Origin: Haladaptatus sp. QDMS2
GTDB lineage: Archaea; Halobacteriota; Halobacteria; Halobacteriales; Halococcaceae
NCBI RefSeq assembly: GCF_029338295.1
Contig: NZ_CP119791.1
Location: 2,418,001 to 2,482,000, forward strand
Length of the DNA stretch: 64,000 nt
Direction: 5' to 3'
Positions 49,316 through 59,070 of this stretch are shown here, in pieces. The translations under genes were made by a program, and so were the position numbers. Numbering within the stretch: position 1 is the stretch's first letter; each line of letters starts with the position of its first letter. Under the pieces are notes generated by a model that was given only the letters and a program-made list of their open reading frames with translations, was not told the origin of the DNA and did not search any database.

Positions 49316-50355
49316 TAGTCGTCACCTCCCTGTGTGGCGGCCTGTTGTACCGCCTGCTCCCACTCCTCCGGTGGGTTGTGGAACACGTCTTCGAGCGACT
49401 CGTGTGGCTCCGGTTCCGGTTGCTGTTTCGCCCATTCGATGGCTTCGTCCACGCGTTCGTGGGCGCGCGTTCGAATCTCGTCCAGTTCCGCTTGCTCGAC
49501 GCCCTCGGATTTGAGGTCCTTCTCTAAGCGTGGGATTGGGTCGAGTTTCTTTACGCGCTCGACCTCGTCGTCGGGCCGGTAGCCCTCTGCGTCGCCCATG
49601 AAGTGGCCCATGTGGCGGTGGACCTGCACTTCGAGCAGGGTCGGACCGTTGCCGTTTCGGGCGCGGTCGACCGCCTTCTTCGCCGCCTCGTAGACGGCGA
49701 TGGCGTCGTTCGAGTCGATGCGCTCGCCGGGCATGCCGTGGCCCTTCGCGCGAATCGACCCGTCTTTGACGTCAGTGACGCGGTCTTTCGGCATGCTGAT
49801 GGCCCAGTCGTTGTCCTCGATGACGAAGACGACCGGGAGTTGCTGGACCTGTGCGAGGTTCAGCGACTCGAAGAAGCCACCCTGGTCGATGGCCCCCTCG
49901 CCGAGGAACGCGACAGCCACCGAGTCGAGGCCGCGCTTTTTGGCGGCCAGGGCCGCGCCGACGGCGGGCGGACAGCCCTGCGCGATAATGCCGCTGCACG
50001 CGAAGTTGACCGACGGGTCGAACAGGTGCATGTGGCCACCTTTCCCCTTGCAGAGACCGGTTTTCCGGCCGAAAATCTCCGCGGTCATCTTCTTCAAGTC
50101 GACGCCCTTCGCGATGGCGATGTGGTGCGGTCGGTGCGGGCCGGTGACGGTGTCGTCGTCGCGCAGGTGGATGCAGACGCCTGCACCCGAGGCCTCGTGG
50201 CCGGCGGCCAGATGCAATTCGCCTGGTATTGGGCCGGCGGAAATATCGAACGCCGGTTGCTTGCCTTCCAGATACTCCTCTTGAAGCCGTTCTTCGTAGT
50301 ACCTGGCCAATACCATATTTTCGTACATTTCTTGTAATTCGCTAACACTTGGCAT
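49315..50355 (-). CDS. 2-oxoacid dehydrogenase E1 component, alpha subunit
   Basis: 346 residues from the ATG at 50355 (a GTG 15 bases upstream is possible). TPP-binding signature LGEGAIDQGGFFESLNLAQ (about 155-173) ending EDNDWAISMP, and KGKGGHMHLFDPSVNFACSG, where phosphorylation-loop Ser-type residues lie in mitochondrial homologs. First gene of the E1a-E1b-lipoyl operon. Long Glu/Pro-rich C-terminal tail. Confidence 0.92.
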   Translation of the reverse strand: MPSVSELQEMYENMVLARYYEERLQEEYLEGKQPAFDISAGPIPGELHLAAGHEASGAGVCIHLRDDDTVTGPHRPHHIAIAKGVDLKKMTAEIFGRKTGLCKGKGGHMHLFDPSVNFACSGIIAQGCPPAVGAALAAKKRGLDSVAVAFLGEGAIDQGGFFESLNLAQVQQLPVVFVIEDNDWAISMPKDRVTDVKDGSIRAKGHGMPGERIDSNDAIAVYEAAKKAVDRARNGNGPTLLEVQVHRHMGHFMGDAEGYRPDDEVERVKKLDPIPRLEKDLKSEGVEQAELDEIRTRAHERVDEAIEWAKQQPEPEPHESLEDVFHNPPEEWEQAVQQAATQGGDD

Positions 50356-50495
50356 GGATTCCCCTCGCACAGGGAACTTGCACCCAAGGTAAATTAAACG
50401 TTCACGTCTGTGGAGAGAACTGACTCAGGAGGGTGAGCGTCCAGAAAAATGGGGGTAAGGGGATTGGGGTAGTGGGGATGCGGTACGGTGGGGGA

Positions 50496-50681
50496 TTAGC
50501 ACATAGACCGGAGGTCCTCGACGAAGTGGTCTCGCTCGATACGAATCCACTCTGTGTTGCCGAGTACGCGGAGTTTGTCGACAGTAAGTTCGACGTACTC
50601 GCCGCGGTACGCGACGTCTAGCGTGCTGTTCTCGTACTCCAGGTCCACCGCACGGGGCGTCCCGTCTTGGTTGGCCTGCAT
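50496..50681 (-). CDS. Small hypothetical haloarchaeal protein, 61 residues
   Basis: ATG at 50681. Compact alpha/beta-looking sequence: MQANQDGTPRAVDLEYENST, LDVAYRGEYVELTVDKLRVL, ending FVEDLRSMC. Composition is typical of a real halophilic protein (acidic, balanced), unlike the antisense frame. No family recognised. Confidence 0.55.
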   Translation of the reverse strand: MQANQDGTPRAVDLEYENSTLDVAYRGEYVELTVDKLRVLGNTEWIRIERDHFVEDLRSMC

Positions 50682-50918
50682 CAATCTGTGCTCAGGAGTA
50701 GGAGGTACTTAAGGTAGCGAAACCGGCGAATAACGCAAAAAATGATTATATTCCCAAAAGTTGATGCTATGATGAGACATAGCACGATTCCGGCGGTGTC
50801 TGTCTGAAATCGACTATTCAATCCCGTAGATAGTCACGCAATCGTAAACGAAGAGACGACCAATCGACCGGCTGTCGTGTCTGCATAGGAACACGATGAG
50901 GCGTCGCTTCGCGGCGTT

Positions 50919-51815
50919 CTACTCTTTGCGCGCGACTTCGTGCCGACCGAATCCGTAGCGAAGGCGGTTCGCAAGGCGACGGGCGAACCGCTCCTCGGTC
51001 CGACTCTCGAAGCGTTCTGCGAGCGACTGGTAGATGAGGGGGACGGGAACTTCCTGCTCTAAGGCCTCCTGTACCGTCCACGTGCCCGTCGAACCACCGG
51101 CGACGTGGTCTGCGACGTCGCCCAAATCGTTGCCCTCCTCCGCGAACGCTTCCTCACAGAGTTCGAGGAGCCACGAGCGGATGACCGCACCGTTGTTCCA
51201 CGTGCGGGCGACGGCTTCTAAGTCGAGGTCGTAGCGTCCGTTCGCGAGCAGGTCGAAGCCCTCGCCGTAGGCTTGCATGAGCGCGTACTCGACGCCGTTG
51301 TGGACCATCTTCACGTAGTGGCCAGAACCTGCTTCACCCATGCGGTCGTGGCCAGCTGGGCCAGTTGCGACAGCGTCGAAGACCGGCGTCAGCTCGTCGT
51401 AGGCCCACTCGGGGCCGCCAATCATGAGCGAGAAGCCGAGTTCCGCGCCCGCGGGGCCGCCCGAGGTCCCGCAGTCGAGGTACGCCGCCGGGCAGTCCTC
51501 CGCGCGGCGCGTGGACTCCTTGAAGAACGAATTGCCCCCGTCCACGACGACGTCCGCGTCGGTGAGCGACGGGTTCAGTTCCGCGAGCGTGGCGTCCACG
51601 GCGTCGCCCGCCGGAACCATGAGCCAGATGCGCTTTTCTTCGCCGAGTTGCGAGAGGAAGTCGTCGAGGGTGGTGGCCGGCGATGCGCCCGCCTCCGCGG
51701 CGGTGGCGACTGCCTCGTCGCTGAGGTCGTAGGCGACGACGTCGTGGCCCGCGTCTACGACGCGATTGACGACGATTTGCCCCATTCTACCGAGTCCGAT
51801 GACGCCGAGTTGCAT
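50919..51815 (-). CDS. gnd: 6-phosphogluconate dehydrogenase (decarboxylating), short NAD-type
   Basis: 298 residues from the ATG at 51815. Rossmann motif GVIGLGRMGQ at residues 4-13, DGGNSFFKES near 95, CGTSGGPAGAELGFSLMIGG around 115-134, and GSGHYVKMVHNGVEYALMQA near 165-185 with the catalytic Lys. Length matches the short bacterial/haloarchaeal (YqeC-like) form. Produces ribulose-5-phosphate; haloarchaea use it in an oxidative pentose phosphate route. The upstream open frame is not coding. A hairpin-rich leader for valS lies across the divergent promoter region. Confidence 0.9.
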   Translation of the reverse strand: MQLGVIGLGRMGQIVVNRVVDAGHDVVAYDLSDEAVATAAEAGASPATTLDDFLSQLGEEKRIWLMVPAGDAVDATLAELNPSLTDADVVVDGGNSFFKESTRRAEDCPAAYLDCGTSGGPAGAELGFSLMIGGPEWAYDELTPVFDAVATGPAGHDRMGEAGSGHYVKMVHNGVEYALMQAYGEGFDLLANGRYDLDLEAVARTWNNGAVIRSWLLELCEEAFAEEGNDLGDVADHVAGGSTGTWTVQEALEQEVPVPLIYQSLAERFESRTEERFARRLANRLRYGFGRHEVARKE

Positions 51816-51941
51816 ACTGCACCCTCCGTGGTCGCAAAGTAAGGGATTGTGGTTCGGCGCGCGGCGCGCTGTGGGGCGGAGACGGGAACCTTTATCAAAA
51901 TACGGGCAATCTCTCAGGGTATGAGCGTGATGTCGTCGGTA

Positions 51942-52026
51942 GTATATTGCCGACTGTAAGTCAGTGGGAGCTCTCGACGACACCCGGTCGTCGAGTATAC
52001 ACACCCAGTTACAGTCGACGATATAC
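51942..52026 (+). promoter_or_regulatory. Nested inverted repeats in the valS leader region
   Basis: A 20-base imperfect inverted repeat (GTATATTGCCGACTGTAAGT at 51942-51961 and its near complement at 52007-52026, about 17 of 20 matching) encloses a perfect hairpin CTCGACGAC-ACCCG-GTCGTCGAG (51973-51995). It lies 95-180 bases before the valS ATG. Either an RNA leader or a cruciform-forming control site. The remainder of the 304-base gap (51816-52119) holds no gene. Confidence 0.6.
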
Positions 52027-52119
52027 GCCACTAGCGCGAGTACATCGCGCATGTTTCTTCAGCCGACACAGACCCGTCAGTACCGGGTCAGGCCCTGCTC
52101 AACCGAGTGCTTTCAAACT

Positions 52120-54828
52120 ATGACAGAGATGCGAGAGAACTACGACCCCGACACGATCGAGCGAAAATGGCGCGACGCCTGGGAAGACTCCGACGTCTAC
52201 GCCTACGACGACGACGAAGAACGCCCAGACTACATCATCGACACGCCCCCACCGTACCCCACCGGCGACTTCCACATCGGCAACGCCCTCGGCTGGTGTT
52301 ACATGGACTTCGCCGCCCGCTACCACCGCCTGAAAGGCGACGACGTGCTGTTCCCGCAGGGCTGGGACTGCCATGGCCTCCCGACCGAGGTCAAAGTCGA
52401 GGAGAACCACGGGATTCACCGGACGGATGTCCCCCGCGACGAGTTCCGCCAGATGTGTATCGAGCACACCGAGGCGCAAATCGACGCGATGTACGAGACC
52501 ATGCAGACACTCGGGTTCAGCCAGGACTGGGACCACGAGTTCCGCACGATGGACCCCGAATACTGGGGTAAGACCCAGCGGTCGTTCGTCGAGATGGCGG
52601 ACAAGGACCTCGTCTACCGCGACGAACACCCCGTCAACTGGTGTCCGCGCTGTGAGACGGCCATCGCAGACGCCGAAGTCGAGAACATCGACCGTCAAGG
52701 GAATCTCTACTACATCACCTTCCCCGGCGTCGACAACGACGAGATAGAGATTGCGACGACCCGTCCGGAATTGCTCGCCGCCTGTGTCGGCATGGCGGTC
52801 AATCCGGACGACGAACGCTACGCGGACCGCATCGGCGACACCTTTGAGGTGCCACTGTTCGGACAAGAAGTCACCCTGCTCGCGGACGACGACGTGGACG
52901 GCGACTTCGGGACCGGCGCGGTCATGATCTGTACCTTCGGGGACAAACAGGACGTTCGCTGGTGGGCAGAACACGACCTAGACCTGCGGCCGGTGTTCAC
53001 CGAAGACGGCCACCTGAACGAACTCGCCGGCGAGTTCGAGGGGCTGACCATCGCCGAAGGGAAGGAGGCCGTCGCGGAGAAACTCGACGCAGAAGGCTTC
53101 CTCAACGACACCCAGCCGACCGAGCAGTCCGTCGGGGCCTGCTGGCGCTGTGACACCCCAATCGAAATCCTGAGCAAGGAACAGTGGTTCATCCGCGTCG
53201 ACACGGACGAAATCATGGCGAAGGCCCAGCAAATCGAATGGATTCCAGAGCACATGTACACCCGCCTCGAAGACTGGGCGGAAGGCATGGAGTGGGACTG
53301 GGTCATCTCCCGCCAGCGCGTCTTCGCGACGCCGATTCCGGTCTGGTTCTGTGGCGACTGTGACTACGTCCACGTCGCGACGGTCGAGGACCTGCCAGTG
53401 GACCCGACCGAGGAAGGCCCGTCCATCGGCGACTGCCCAGAGTGCGGGGGCGACCACTGGCACGGCGAAACCGACGTCATGGACACGTGGATGGACTCCT
53501 CCATCTCCGCGATGCACGTCGCAGGCTGGCCGGAAAACGAGTTCTCGCCCGTCCAACTGCGCGAGCAGGGCCACGACATCATCCGGACGTGGGCGTTCTA
53601 CACCATCCTCCGCACCGCGGCGCTCACCGACGAGATTCCGTGGGAAGAAGCCCTCATCAACGGGATGGTCTTCGGCGAAGACGGCCACAAGATGTCCAAA
53701 TCGCGCAACAACTTCGTCCAGCCAGAGGAAGTCGTCGCCGAACACTCCGCGGACGCCTTCCGCCAGGCCATCGCCCTCGGCGGCCAGCCCGGCTCCGACA
53801 TCCAGTTCCAGCGCAAGGAAGTCACGAGCGCGACCCGCTTCCAGACGAAGGTGTGGAACATCACCCGGTTCGCCCTCCAGCACTTAGACGAGGACACGCC
53901 GAAGATTCAGGACCCGGCTTACCGCGACGCCGACAAGTGGATTCTCTCGAAACTCGCCCGCACCGCCGACGACGTGGCCGAAGACATGGACGCCTACCGC
54001 TTCGACTCGGCGCTCCGCACCGTCCGCGACTTCGTCTGGCACGACCTCGCGGACGACTACCTCGAACTCATCAAGGGCCGCCTCTACGAGGGCCGACCAG
54101 GCGAGCGAAACGCCGCCCGCCACGCCCTCTATACCGCACTCAAATCCTCGCTCGTCATGCTCGCGCCGTTCGCGCCGTTCTTCGCGGCAGAAGCCTACAG
54201 CCACCTGCCCGGCGACGACGACGGCGTCCACGAGGCCGCGTGGCCGAACCTGAAATTCGAAGACGAGGAGGCAGAAGAACGCGGCAACCTCGTCGCCAAC
54301 GCCGCCTCCGCCATCCGCGCGTGGAAATCCGAGGAGGGCATGGCGCTCAACGCCGAACTCGACCGCATCGAGGTGTACCCAGACGACAGCATCTCCTTCG
54401 ACACCTACGACCTCTCGGGCACGGTCAACGCCCCGGTCTACATCGAACAGGGCATCCCCGACGTGGACCTCGTCCCCGTCGGCGTTGACCCCGACCACAG
54501 CGTCATCGGGCCGAAATTCCGCGGGAAGGCAGGAGCCGTCATCGGGGCGCTCGAAGCCGCAGACCCCGCCGACCTGAAGAAAGAAAAGCGCAAGGGCCAC
54601 GTCGACCTCGAAGTCGACGGCGAGACCATCTCACTCGACGCAGACGCCTTCGACATCAAAGAAGAACAGCAGGCCGCGACGGGTGAGGAAGTCGAAGTGC
54701 TGGAGATTGACGGGGCGACGCTTCTTCTTTTCCCCAGCCACGCACCTTTTTACTCGTCGGGTGCGCGAAGCGCACCTCTCCGAGTAAAAATCTGCACCAA
54801 AAAAGCCGGTCACGAGCGAAGCGAGTGA
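52120..54828 (+). CDS. valS: Valyl-tRNA synthetase
   Basis: 902 residues from the ATG at 52120. Class I signatures: [20 protein letters not shown] with HIGN at 52-55, the ValS-type [20 protein letters not shown], editing-domain [15 protein letters not shown], and KMSKS at 524-528. This distinguishes it from IleS. Residues ~876-902 are encoded by the 90-base repeat; the stop codon lies inside its second hairpin. The true family C-terminus is therefore probably truncated or extended by the insertion. Charges tRNA-Val. Confidence 0.93.
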   Translation: MTEMRENYDPDTIERKWRDAWEDSDVYAYDDDEERPDYIIDTPPPYPTGDFHIGNALGWCYMDFAARYHRLKGDDVLFPQGWDCHGLPTEVKVEENHGIHRTDVPRDEFRQMCIEHTEAQIDAMYETMQTLGFSQDWDHEFRTMDPEYWGKTQRSFVEMADKDLVYRDEHPVNWCPRCETAIADAEVENIDRQGNLYYITFPGVDNDEIEIATTRPELLAACVGMAVNPDDERYADRIGDTFEVPLFGQEVTLLADDDVDGDFGTGAVMICTFGDKQDVRWWAEHDLDLRPVFTEDGHLNELAGEFEGLTIAEGKEAVAEKLDAEGFLNDTQPTEQSVGACWRCDTPIEILSKEQWFIRVDTDEIMAKAQQIEWIPEHMYTRLEDWAEGMEWDWVISRQRVFATPIPVWFCGDCDYVHVATVEDLPVDPTEEGPSIGDCPECGGDHWHGETDVMDTWMDSSISAMHVAGWPENEFSPVQLREQGHDIIRTWAFYTILRTAALTDEIPWEEALINGMVFGEDGHKMSKSRNNFVQPEEVVAEHSADAFRQAIALGGQPGSDIQFQRKEVTSATRFQTKVWNITRFALQHLDEDTPKIQDPAYRDADKWILSKLARTADDVAEDMDAYRFDSALRTVRDFVWHDLADDYLELIKGRLYEGRPGERNAARHALYTALKSSLVMLAPFAPFFAAEAYSHLPGDDDGVHEAAWPNLKFEDEEAEERGNLVANAASAIRAWKSEEGMALNAELDRIEVYPDDSISFDTYDLSGTVNAPVYIEQGIPDVDLVPVGVDPDHSVIGPKFRGKAGAVIGALEAADPADLKKEKRKGHVDLEVDGETISLDADAFDIKEEQQAATGEEVEVLEIDGATLLLFPSHAPFYSSGARSAPLRVKICTKKAGHERSE

Positions 54829-54836
54829 CCGGGTGC
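54747..54836 (+). repeat. Copy 2 of the 90-base double-hairpin repeat, overlapping the valS 3' end
   Basis: Ungapped match to 1938-2027. Outer arm TTTTTACTCG/CGAGTAAAAA is perfect, enclosing GGTGCGC-GAA-GCGCACC; second hairpin CCGGTCAC-GAGCGAAGCGA-GTGACCGG, then GGTGC. The valS TGA is bases 80-82 of the repeat. Confidence 0.87.
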
Positions 54837-54896
54837 AGTGCATGAGAAACTACCGCAGACCGCACCTGTTTTTGCCCCGCCTTCGGTAGAGAGGCC

Positions 54897-55994
54897 ATGG
54901 ACGAGCGAGTGCGCGAACACGCCCGAACCCTCGTAAACTGGAGTGCGCGAATCGAACGCGGTGATTACGTCGTCGTCAACGTCGGCGAAGACGCCCACGA
55001 CCTCGGCGTGGCCGTCGCCGAGGAACTCGGAAACGTCGGCGCGACCATGTTCGTGACCTACGGTTCCGGAGAGATGCTCCGGGCCTATCTCAAGAACCAC
55101 GACGGCGACTTCGAGGACGTCGCCGGGCCGGAACTCGCCGCCTACCAGAACGCAGACAGCGTGCTCTTTCTCGGCGGCGGACGAAACACCACGGAACTGG
55201 CCGACGTGAGAAGCGAGGTTCGCCAGGCGTACAACCGCGCGACCAACGAGGCCCGCGAGGCCCGGATGGACACCGACTGGGTCTCGACGGTCCACCCGAC
55301 GCGCTCACTCGCCCAGCAGGCCGGGATGGCCTTCGCCGAGTACAAGGACTTCGTCTACAACGCCGTCCTCCGCGACTGGGAGTCGCTCGCAGAGGAGATG
55401 GCCCAGATGAAGGAGATTCTCGACGAAGGCAGCGAAGTCCGCCTCGTCAAGGAAGACACCGACCTCACCATGAGTATCGAGGGACGCATCGCCGTGAACT
55501 CCGGGGCCTCCGTCGCCTACGACTCGCACAACCTGCCCTCCGGCGAGGTGTTCACCGCGCCGTACGACACCGAGGGAACCGTTTACTTCGACGTGCCGAT
55601 GACGCTCAACGGTAAGCGCGTCCGGGACGTCCACCTCACCTTCGAGGACGGGGAAGTCACCGACTTCAGCGCCGGGCAGAACGAGGCGGTTCTCGAAGAG
55701 ATTCTGAACACCGACGTAGGCGCACGACGACTCGGCGAACTCGGCATCGGGATGAATCGCGGCATCGACCGCTTCACCGACTCGATTCTCTTCGACGAGA
55801 AGATGGGCGACACCGTCCACCTCGCGGTGGGTCGGGCCTACGATTCGAACCTGCCAGAAGGCGAGGAAGGCAACAAGAGCGCCGTCCACGTGGATATGAT
55901 TACGGACATGAGCGAGGACTCGCGCATCGAGGTCGACGGCGAAGTCGTCCAGCGAAACGGCGTGTTCCGGTGGGAAGACGGCTTCGAGGGCTGA
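54897..55994 (+). CDS. Aminopeptidase, M29 (AmpS/aminopeptidase T) family
   Basis: 365 residues. Starts with the DERVREHARTLVNWSARIER helix, then VVVNVGEDAHDLGVAVAEEL and VTYGSGEMLRAYLKNH. The metal-binding C-terminal half includes NSGASVAYDSHNLPSGEVFT, FSAGQNEAVLEEIL, ELGIGMNRGI and VHLAVGRAYDSNLPEGEEG. M29 enzymes are cobalt/zinc-dependent exopeptidases for cytoplasmic peptide turnover. Length is slightly below the usual ~410. Confidence 0.87.
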   Translation: MDERVREHARTLVNWSARIERGDYVVVNVGEDAHDLGVAVAEELGNVGATMFVTYGSGEMLRAYLKNHDGDFEDVAGPELAAYQNADSVLFLGGGRNTTELADVRSEVRQAYNRATNEAREARMDTDWVSTVHPTRSLAQQAGMAFAEYKDFVYNAVLRDWESLAEEMAQMKEILDEGSEVRLVKEDTDLTMSIEGRIAVNSGASVAYDSHNLPSGEVFTAPYDTEGTVYFDVPMTLNGKRVRDVHLTFEDGEVTDFSAGQNEAVLEEILNTDVGARRLGELGIGMNRGIDRFTDSILFDEKMGDTVHLAVGRAYDSNLPEGEEGNKSAVHVDMITDMSEDSRIEVDGEVVQRNGVFRWEDGFEG

Positions 55995-55997
55995 AGG

Positions 55998-56840
55998 CTA
56001 CGCCTCGAACACCGCCACCAGTGCGAACGCCGCACCAAGCAAGCCCGTCACGAGAACGACGTAGAGCAGAATGCCCGGCGGTGCGCCGTCGGCGACAATC
56101 CAGAAGAAGGCCGCCGCCCCGAGGAAGACGGCGGCGAAACTGAGCAACACCGCCTGGACCAGTCGGTCCGGTTCGTCGCGCTCGGGGCCGTCCTGTTCGA
56201 CGCCCGCTTCGAGCACCAAGGCGACCTGGTCGGACTGGTCTGCGGGAACCGAGACGAATCGCGGCGAGTTCAGTCGTGCAGCACCCCGTTTGTAGGAGAG
56301 ATAGCAGAGAACGACGTCCCCAATCTTCACGGTACGAACCCCCGCGAGGGCGTCGAGTTTCGTCGCCGCGCCGTAGCGCAGAACACCGCGTTCGCGGTCG
56401 ATGGAACCAACGCCCGCGAACAGCGAAATCGCCACGAGCAAGCCGAATTTGAAGATGAGAATCGCGAGAATCGCCCGCGAGTCGGCGCGGATGACGAGTA
56501 GATAGCAGGCAGCGAGAAGGACGGCGAGTACCGCAATTTGTCCCCAGTTTTCGATGTCCGAGAACACCGTCTGTTCGAGCGTCGGGCGCTGGGATGCGTC
56601 GGTCAGCATCGGCCAGAGGTAAAGCAGCGAGGCTGGGCCGCCAACGAGCGCGAGGATGACGACGAGCACGCCGACTTCCGTGGTCAGCGTGGCGAAGATG
56701 GCGGGCAGGGCGTAGGCAAACAGGAGCGCGAACAGGATGGCGAACGCTCCGATAGAGGCGGCGAGCGCGGTGCGAAGGACGCGGACGGTGCGGGCGGAGG
56801 TACCGTCTATCGTCCATTCGAGCGGCGGGGGTTCGGACAC
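55998..56840 (-). CDS. Hypothetical six-span membrane protein
   Basis: 280 residues. Hydrophobic spans at about 25-48, 55-75, 100-118, 125-145, 226-245 and 252-275, separated by a soluble loop (about 148-222) with beta-like VLRYGAATKLDALAGVRTVK, which resembles a PH-like membrane loop. No family named. Convergent with the aminopeptidase gene, 3 bases apart. Confidence 0.65.
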   Translation of the reverse strand: MSEPPPLEWTIDGTSARTVRVLRTALAASIGAFAILFALLFAYALPAIFATLTTEVGVLVVILALVGGPASLLYLWPMLTDASQRPTLEQTVFSDIENWGQIAVLAVLLAACYLLVIRADSRAILAILIFKFGLLVAISLFAGVGSIDRERGVLRYGAATKLDALAGVRTVKIGDVVLCYLSYKRGAARLNSPRFVSVPADQSDQVALVLEAGVEQDGPERDEPDRLVQAVLLSFAAVFLGAAAFFWIVADGAPPGILLYVVLVTGLLGAAFALVAVFEA

Positions 56841-56870
56841 AGTTCGACGGTTCTTGTCAACCGGGTAAAA

Positions 56871-57956
56871 TTATTCCCACCAGTCGCCCCGGCGGTCGGT
56901 GTAGGAGGCGTCGCGGAACGGAGCGGGATACTCGGATTCCGACGAGAACCCGAAGCCGTAGCCGAGCCACCAGCCGACGTGCCAGCCGGTGGCTTCGGTG
57001 TCGAGGCCCGTCAGCGTGATCTGGAGGTTGGTGTAGGTTTCGAGTTCGCCGTCGCCGTCGGGGTCCTGCCCGCGGACTGCGCCACACGACCCGGGGTCAG
57101 TGCCACAGGGTGAGGCGTCCGTGAACTGAATCACGACGTCGGCTTCGGCCTCGGAGTCGACGCTCACGAACGAGATGTTGGTCGGGACGTATCCCTCTGC
57201 GCCCGACGCGTAGTAGTCGAGGGCGTGTTGGACCTGCTCGCGGGTTTCGGCGCGGTCACGGTCCCGGACGGCGCTGTAATCGACGTAGACGCGGAGTTCA
57301 GAGCGGTCCCACGGGTTTGGCTTGTCTGTCGCGTTGGTCATCGGGAGCGTGGTCAGGTTCGCGTGACCCGCCATGATGTCCGCTGGTTCGTCGTCGTGGT
57401 TCAGCCCCATCGCGTGGCCGAACTCGTGCTGGATGACGAGGACCGTGGACGAATCAGAGAGGCCCGTGAGAACCTGAATTCGCTCGGGTCGGTTTATCTG
57501 CCGAGAGTCGGTGATGTAGGGCGCACAGCCGGCGACTTCGCGTTTCTCGCCGCAGGTATCGACTCGTTCGACGAATTCGACGACCACGTCTGCGTCGTTC
57601 GCGTTCGGTTCGACGTCGAAGGAGAGGGCGTAGCCGGCGTACTGCTCGCTGTTCGCCTCCCAGTAGTCGAGGGCGTCCCGGAGGAGGGCGGTGTAGTCTC
57701 GCGAGTCACCGTCCGGTGCTTCGACGGCGATAGTCAACGTCCCCTCTTGCCACGGATTGGAGCGCGAATCGACGGCTCCCGGCGTCTGGGTCTGTGTCTG
57801 CGTCTGGACCGCGTTCGGCGTGCCGTCGGCTGGCGGTTGCGTGGTCTGGACCTGCGTGCTGGTCGTGTCGGCGAACCCCGGGTCGAGGGGAGCCGCACAG
57901 CCGGCGAGAACGACGAGGAGCGTCAACAGGAGGGCACGCCCGTTCATTACTGACAT
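56871..57956 (-). CDS. Matrixin-like zinc metalloprotease, lipoprotein
   Basis: 361 residues. N-terminal signal ending in lipobox VVLAGC, a Thr/Gln-rich linker (about 30-60), then a metzincin-like domain with QHEFGHAMGLNHDDE, i.e. HExxHxxGxxH, the zinc-binding signature of matrixins and related families. Downstream sequence includes QHALDYYASGAEGYVPTNIS and VVIQFTDASPCG, which echoes the region before HEXXH (VVVEFVERVDTCG), suggesting an internal repeat. Predicted surface protease. The gene starts just beyond the RNase P RNA 3' end. Confidence 0.87.
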   Translation of the reverse strand: MSVMNGRALLLTLLVVLAGCAAPLDPGFADTTSTQVQTTQPPADGTPNAVQTQTQTQTPGAVDSRSNPWQEGTLTIAVEAPDGDSRDYTALLRDALDYWEANSEQYAGYALSFDVEPNANDADVVVEFVERVDTCGEKREVAGCAPYITDSRQINRPERIQVLTGLSDSSTVLVIQHEFGHAMGLNHDDEPADIMAGHANLTTLPMTNATDKPNPWDRSELRVYVDYSAVRDRDRAETREQVQHALDYYASGAEGYVPTNISFVSVDSEAEADVVIQFTDASPCGTDPGSCGAVRGQDPDGDGELETYTNLQITLTGLDTEATGWHVGWWLGYGFGFSSESEYPAPFRDASYTDRRGDWWE

Positions 57957-58012
57957 ATCCGGCAGCGCTAAGTATCACGTTTGTGGTCACCGCAACTGCT
58001 CGTCGGTACGAA

Positions 58013-58334
58013 AGTGGCTGAGGGGAGTAAGCCCCCTTCTGTTCTTCCCGGTATTCGGCTGAGCGTCCGCATCGTTGTCCGGGCTACCTTGGCCGATGGG
58101 ACTTGCACCGGTGAGGTTTCGCCGTTCCATCCGTTCTCCACCATCGACCCTCGGTGGGTTAGCTCCCCGTCCTTGCGGTTGGGTTCGCGCACCTCATCGG
58201 TCCGGTGGAGGGGTCTCGTTTCTGTTCCAGCGCCAGCGGTCTCCCGCTCCAGGCTTGCGCCTGGTCACCTGCCCAGACAGTGGGGGGACTTTCCTCGTTG
58301 GCTCGCGCCACGGGAACCGGGCTCCCTCTGCCGG
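58013..58334 (-). ncRNA. rnpB: RNase P RNA (archaeal type)
   Basis: Minus strand. The 5' conserved block CGAGGAAAGTCCCCCCAC and the 3' block AACAGAAGGGGGCTTACTCC form helix P4 with the universal CR-I and CR-V sequences. Helix P1 pairs GGCAGAGGGA (58332-58323) with TCCCCTCAGCC (58026-58016). GACGGGGAGC and CGGTGCAAGTCCC segments lie between. Processes tRNA 5' ends with protein partners. End points are estimates; a TATA-like CTTAATTG about 25 bases before the 5' end supports the start. Confidence 0.92.
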
Positions 58335-58355
58335 CAGATGGTAGGCCGCGTAGCA

Positions 58356-58363
58356 CAATTAAG
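58356..58363 (-). promoter_or_regulatory. TATA-like box of the RNase P RNA gene
   Basis: CTTAATTG on the minus strand, about 25 bases before the predicted RNA 5' end. The gap to AMMECR1 also carries that gene's divergent promoter. Confidence 0.45.
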
Positions 58364-58461
58364 GCGTTCGATTGGCCGGGTGGAAATAGCGATTGAGATA
58401 GTTCGCGTTCCAGATTGTCTGAATGAAAGCGTTGATTATGCTCGTTCCCGTTACAGGTGGT

Positions 58462-59070
58462 ATGTCCGAGGCCCAGACTGCGCTCTTCTCGTACGACGAC
58501 GGCCGCCGCTCGGTCGACCTTGCACGCGAGGCGGTGGAACTGTTCGTAAAGAACGGCCAGCGAAAACAGCCGGGAAGCATGCGCGACGCCTTCTACAACC
58601 GGGCGGGCGTGTTCGTGCGCCTCCAGTCGGCACAGGGGCGTGGCCGCCTCCGTGGCTGTGCGGGTACCGTCCAGAGCCCCGACCGAGTCGGCCACTCGCT
58701 CGTCGAGGCGGCGATTCAGGCGGCGAGCGACGACTCCTGTGGCTCCGAAGTCGAGGCCGCAGAACTCAACGCCATCGCCATCTCGGTCTGCGTCGTCACC
58801 GACGTCATCGAGACGAGCGACCCCGCCGCCGACCTCGAAGTCGGCACCCACGGCCTCTTCGTCCAGGACCGCGCCCGCTCGGGGTGGATGTACCCGACCG
58901 TCCCGGTCGAAAACGGCTGGAGTGAGTTCGAGTATCTCGACCGTACCTGCCGGAAGGCCGGCCTCTCGCCGACCGCGTGGGAGGACGACGACGTGGACGT
59001 CCTGCTCTTTCGCAGTCAGGTGTTCGAAGAGCGCAAGCCGAAAGGCTCCATCAAGGAATTGACGTTCTAG
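58462..59070 (+). CDS. AMMECR1 domain protein (TIGR00296)
   Basis: 202 residues from the ATG at 58462. Domain marks: AREAVELFVKNGQRKQPGSM, FVRLQSAQGRGRLRGCAGT (the LRGC(I/A)GT hallmark), SDDSCGSEVEAAELNAIAIS, VGTHGLFVQDRARSGWMYPT. In other archaea AMMECR1 neighbours MEMO genes and is suspected to work in a chemical modification; here the neighbours are pncB and RNase P. Ends overlap pncB by 4 bases (convergent). Confidence 0.92.
   Translation: MSEAQTALFSYDDGRRSVDLAREAVELFVKNGQRKQPGSMRDAFYNRAGVFVRLQSAQGRGRLRGCAGTVQSPDRVGHSLVEAAIQAASDDSCGSEVEAAELNAIAISVCVVTDVIETSDPAADLEVGTHGLFVQDRARSGWMYPTVPVENGWSEFEYLDRTCRKAGLSPTAWEDDDVDVLLFRSQVFEERKPKGSIKELTF

Noticed and set aside
50818-51081. 87-codon minus-strand ORF
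   Set aside because: Mostly an out-of-frame copy of gnd; nothing protein-like beyond it.
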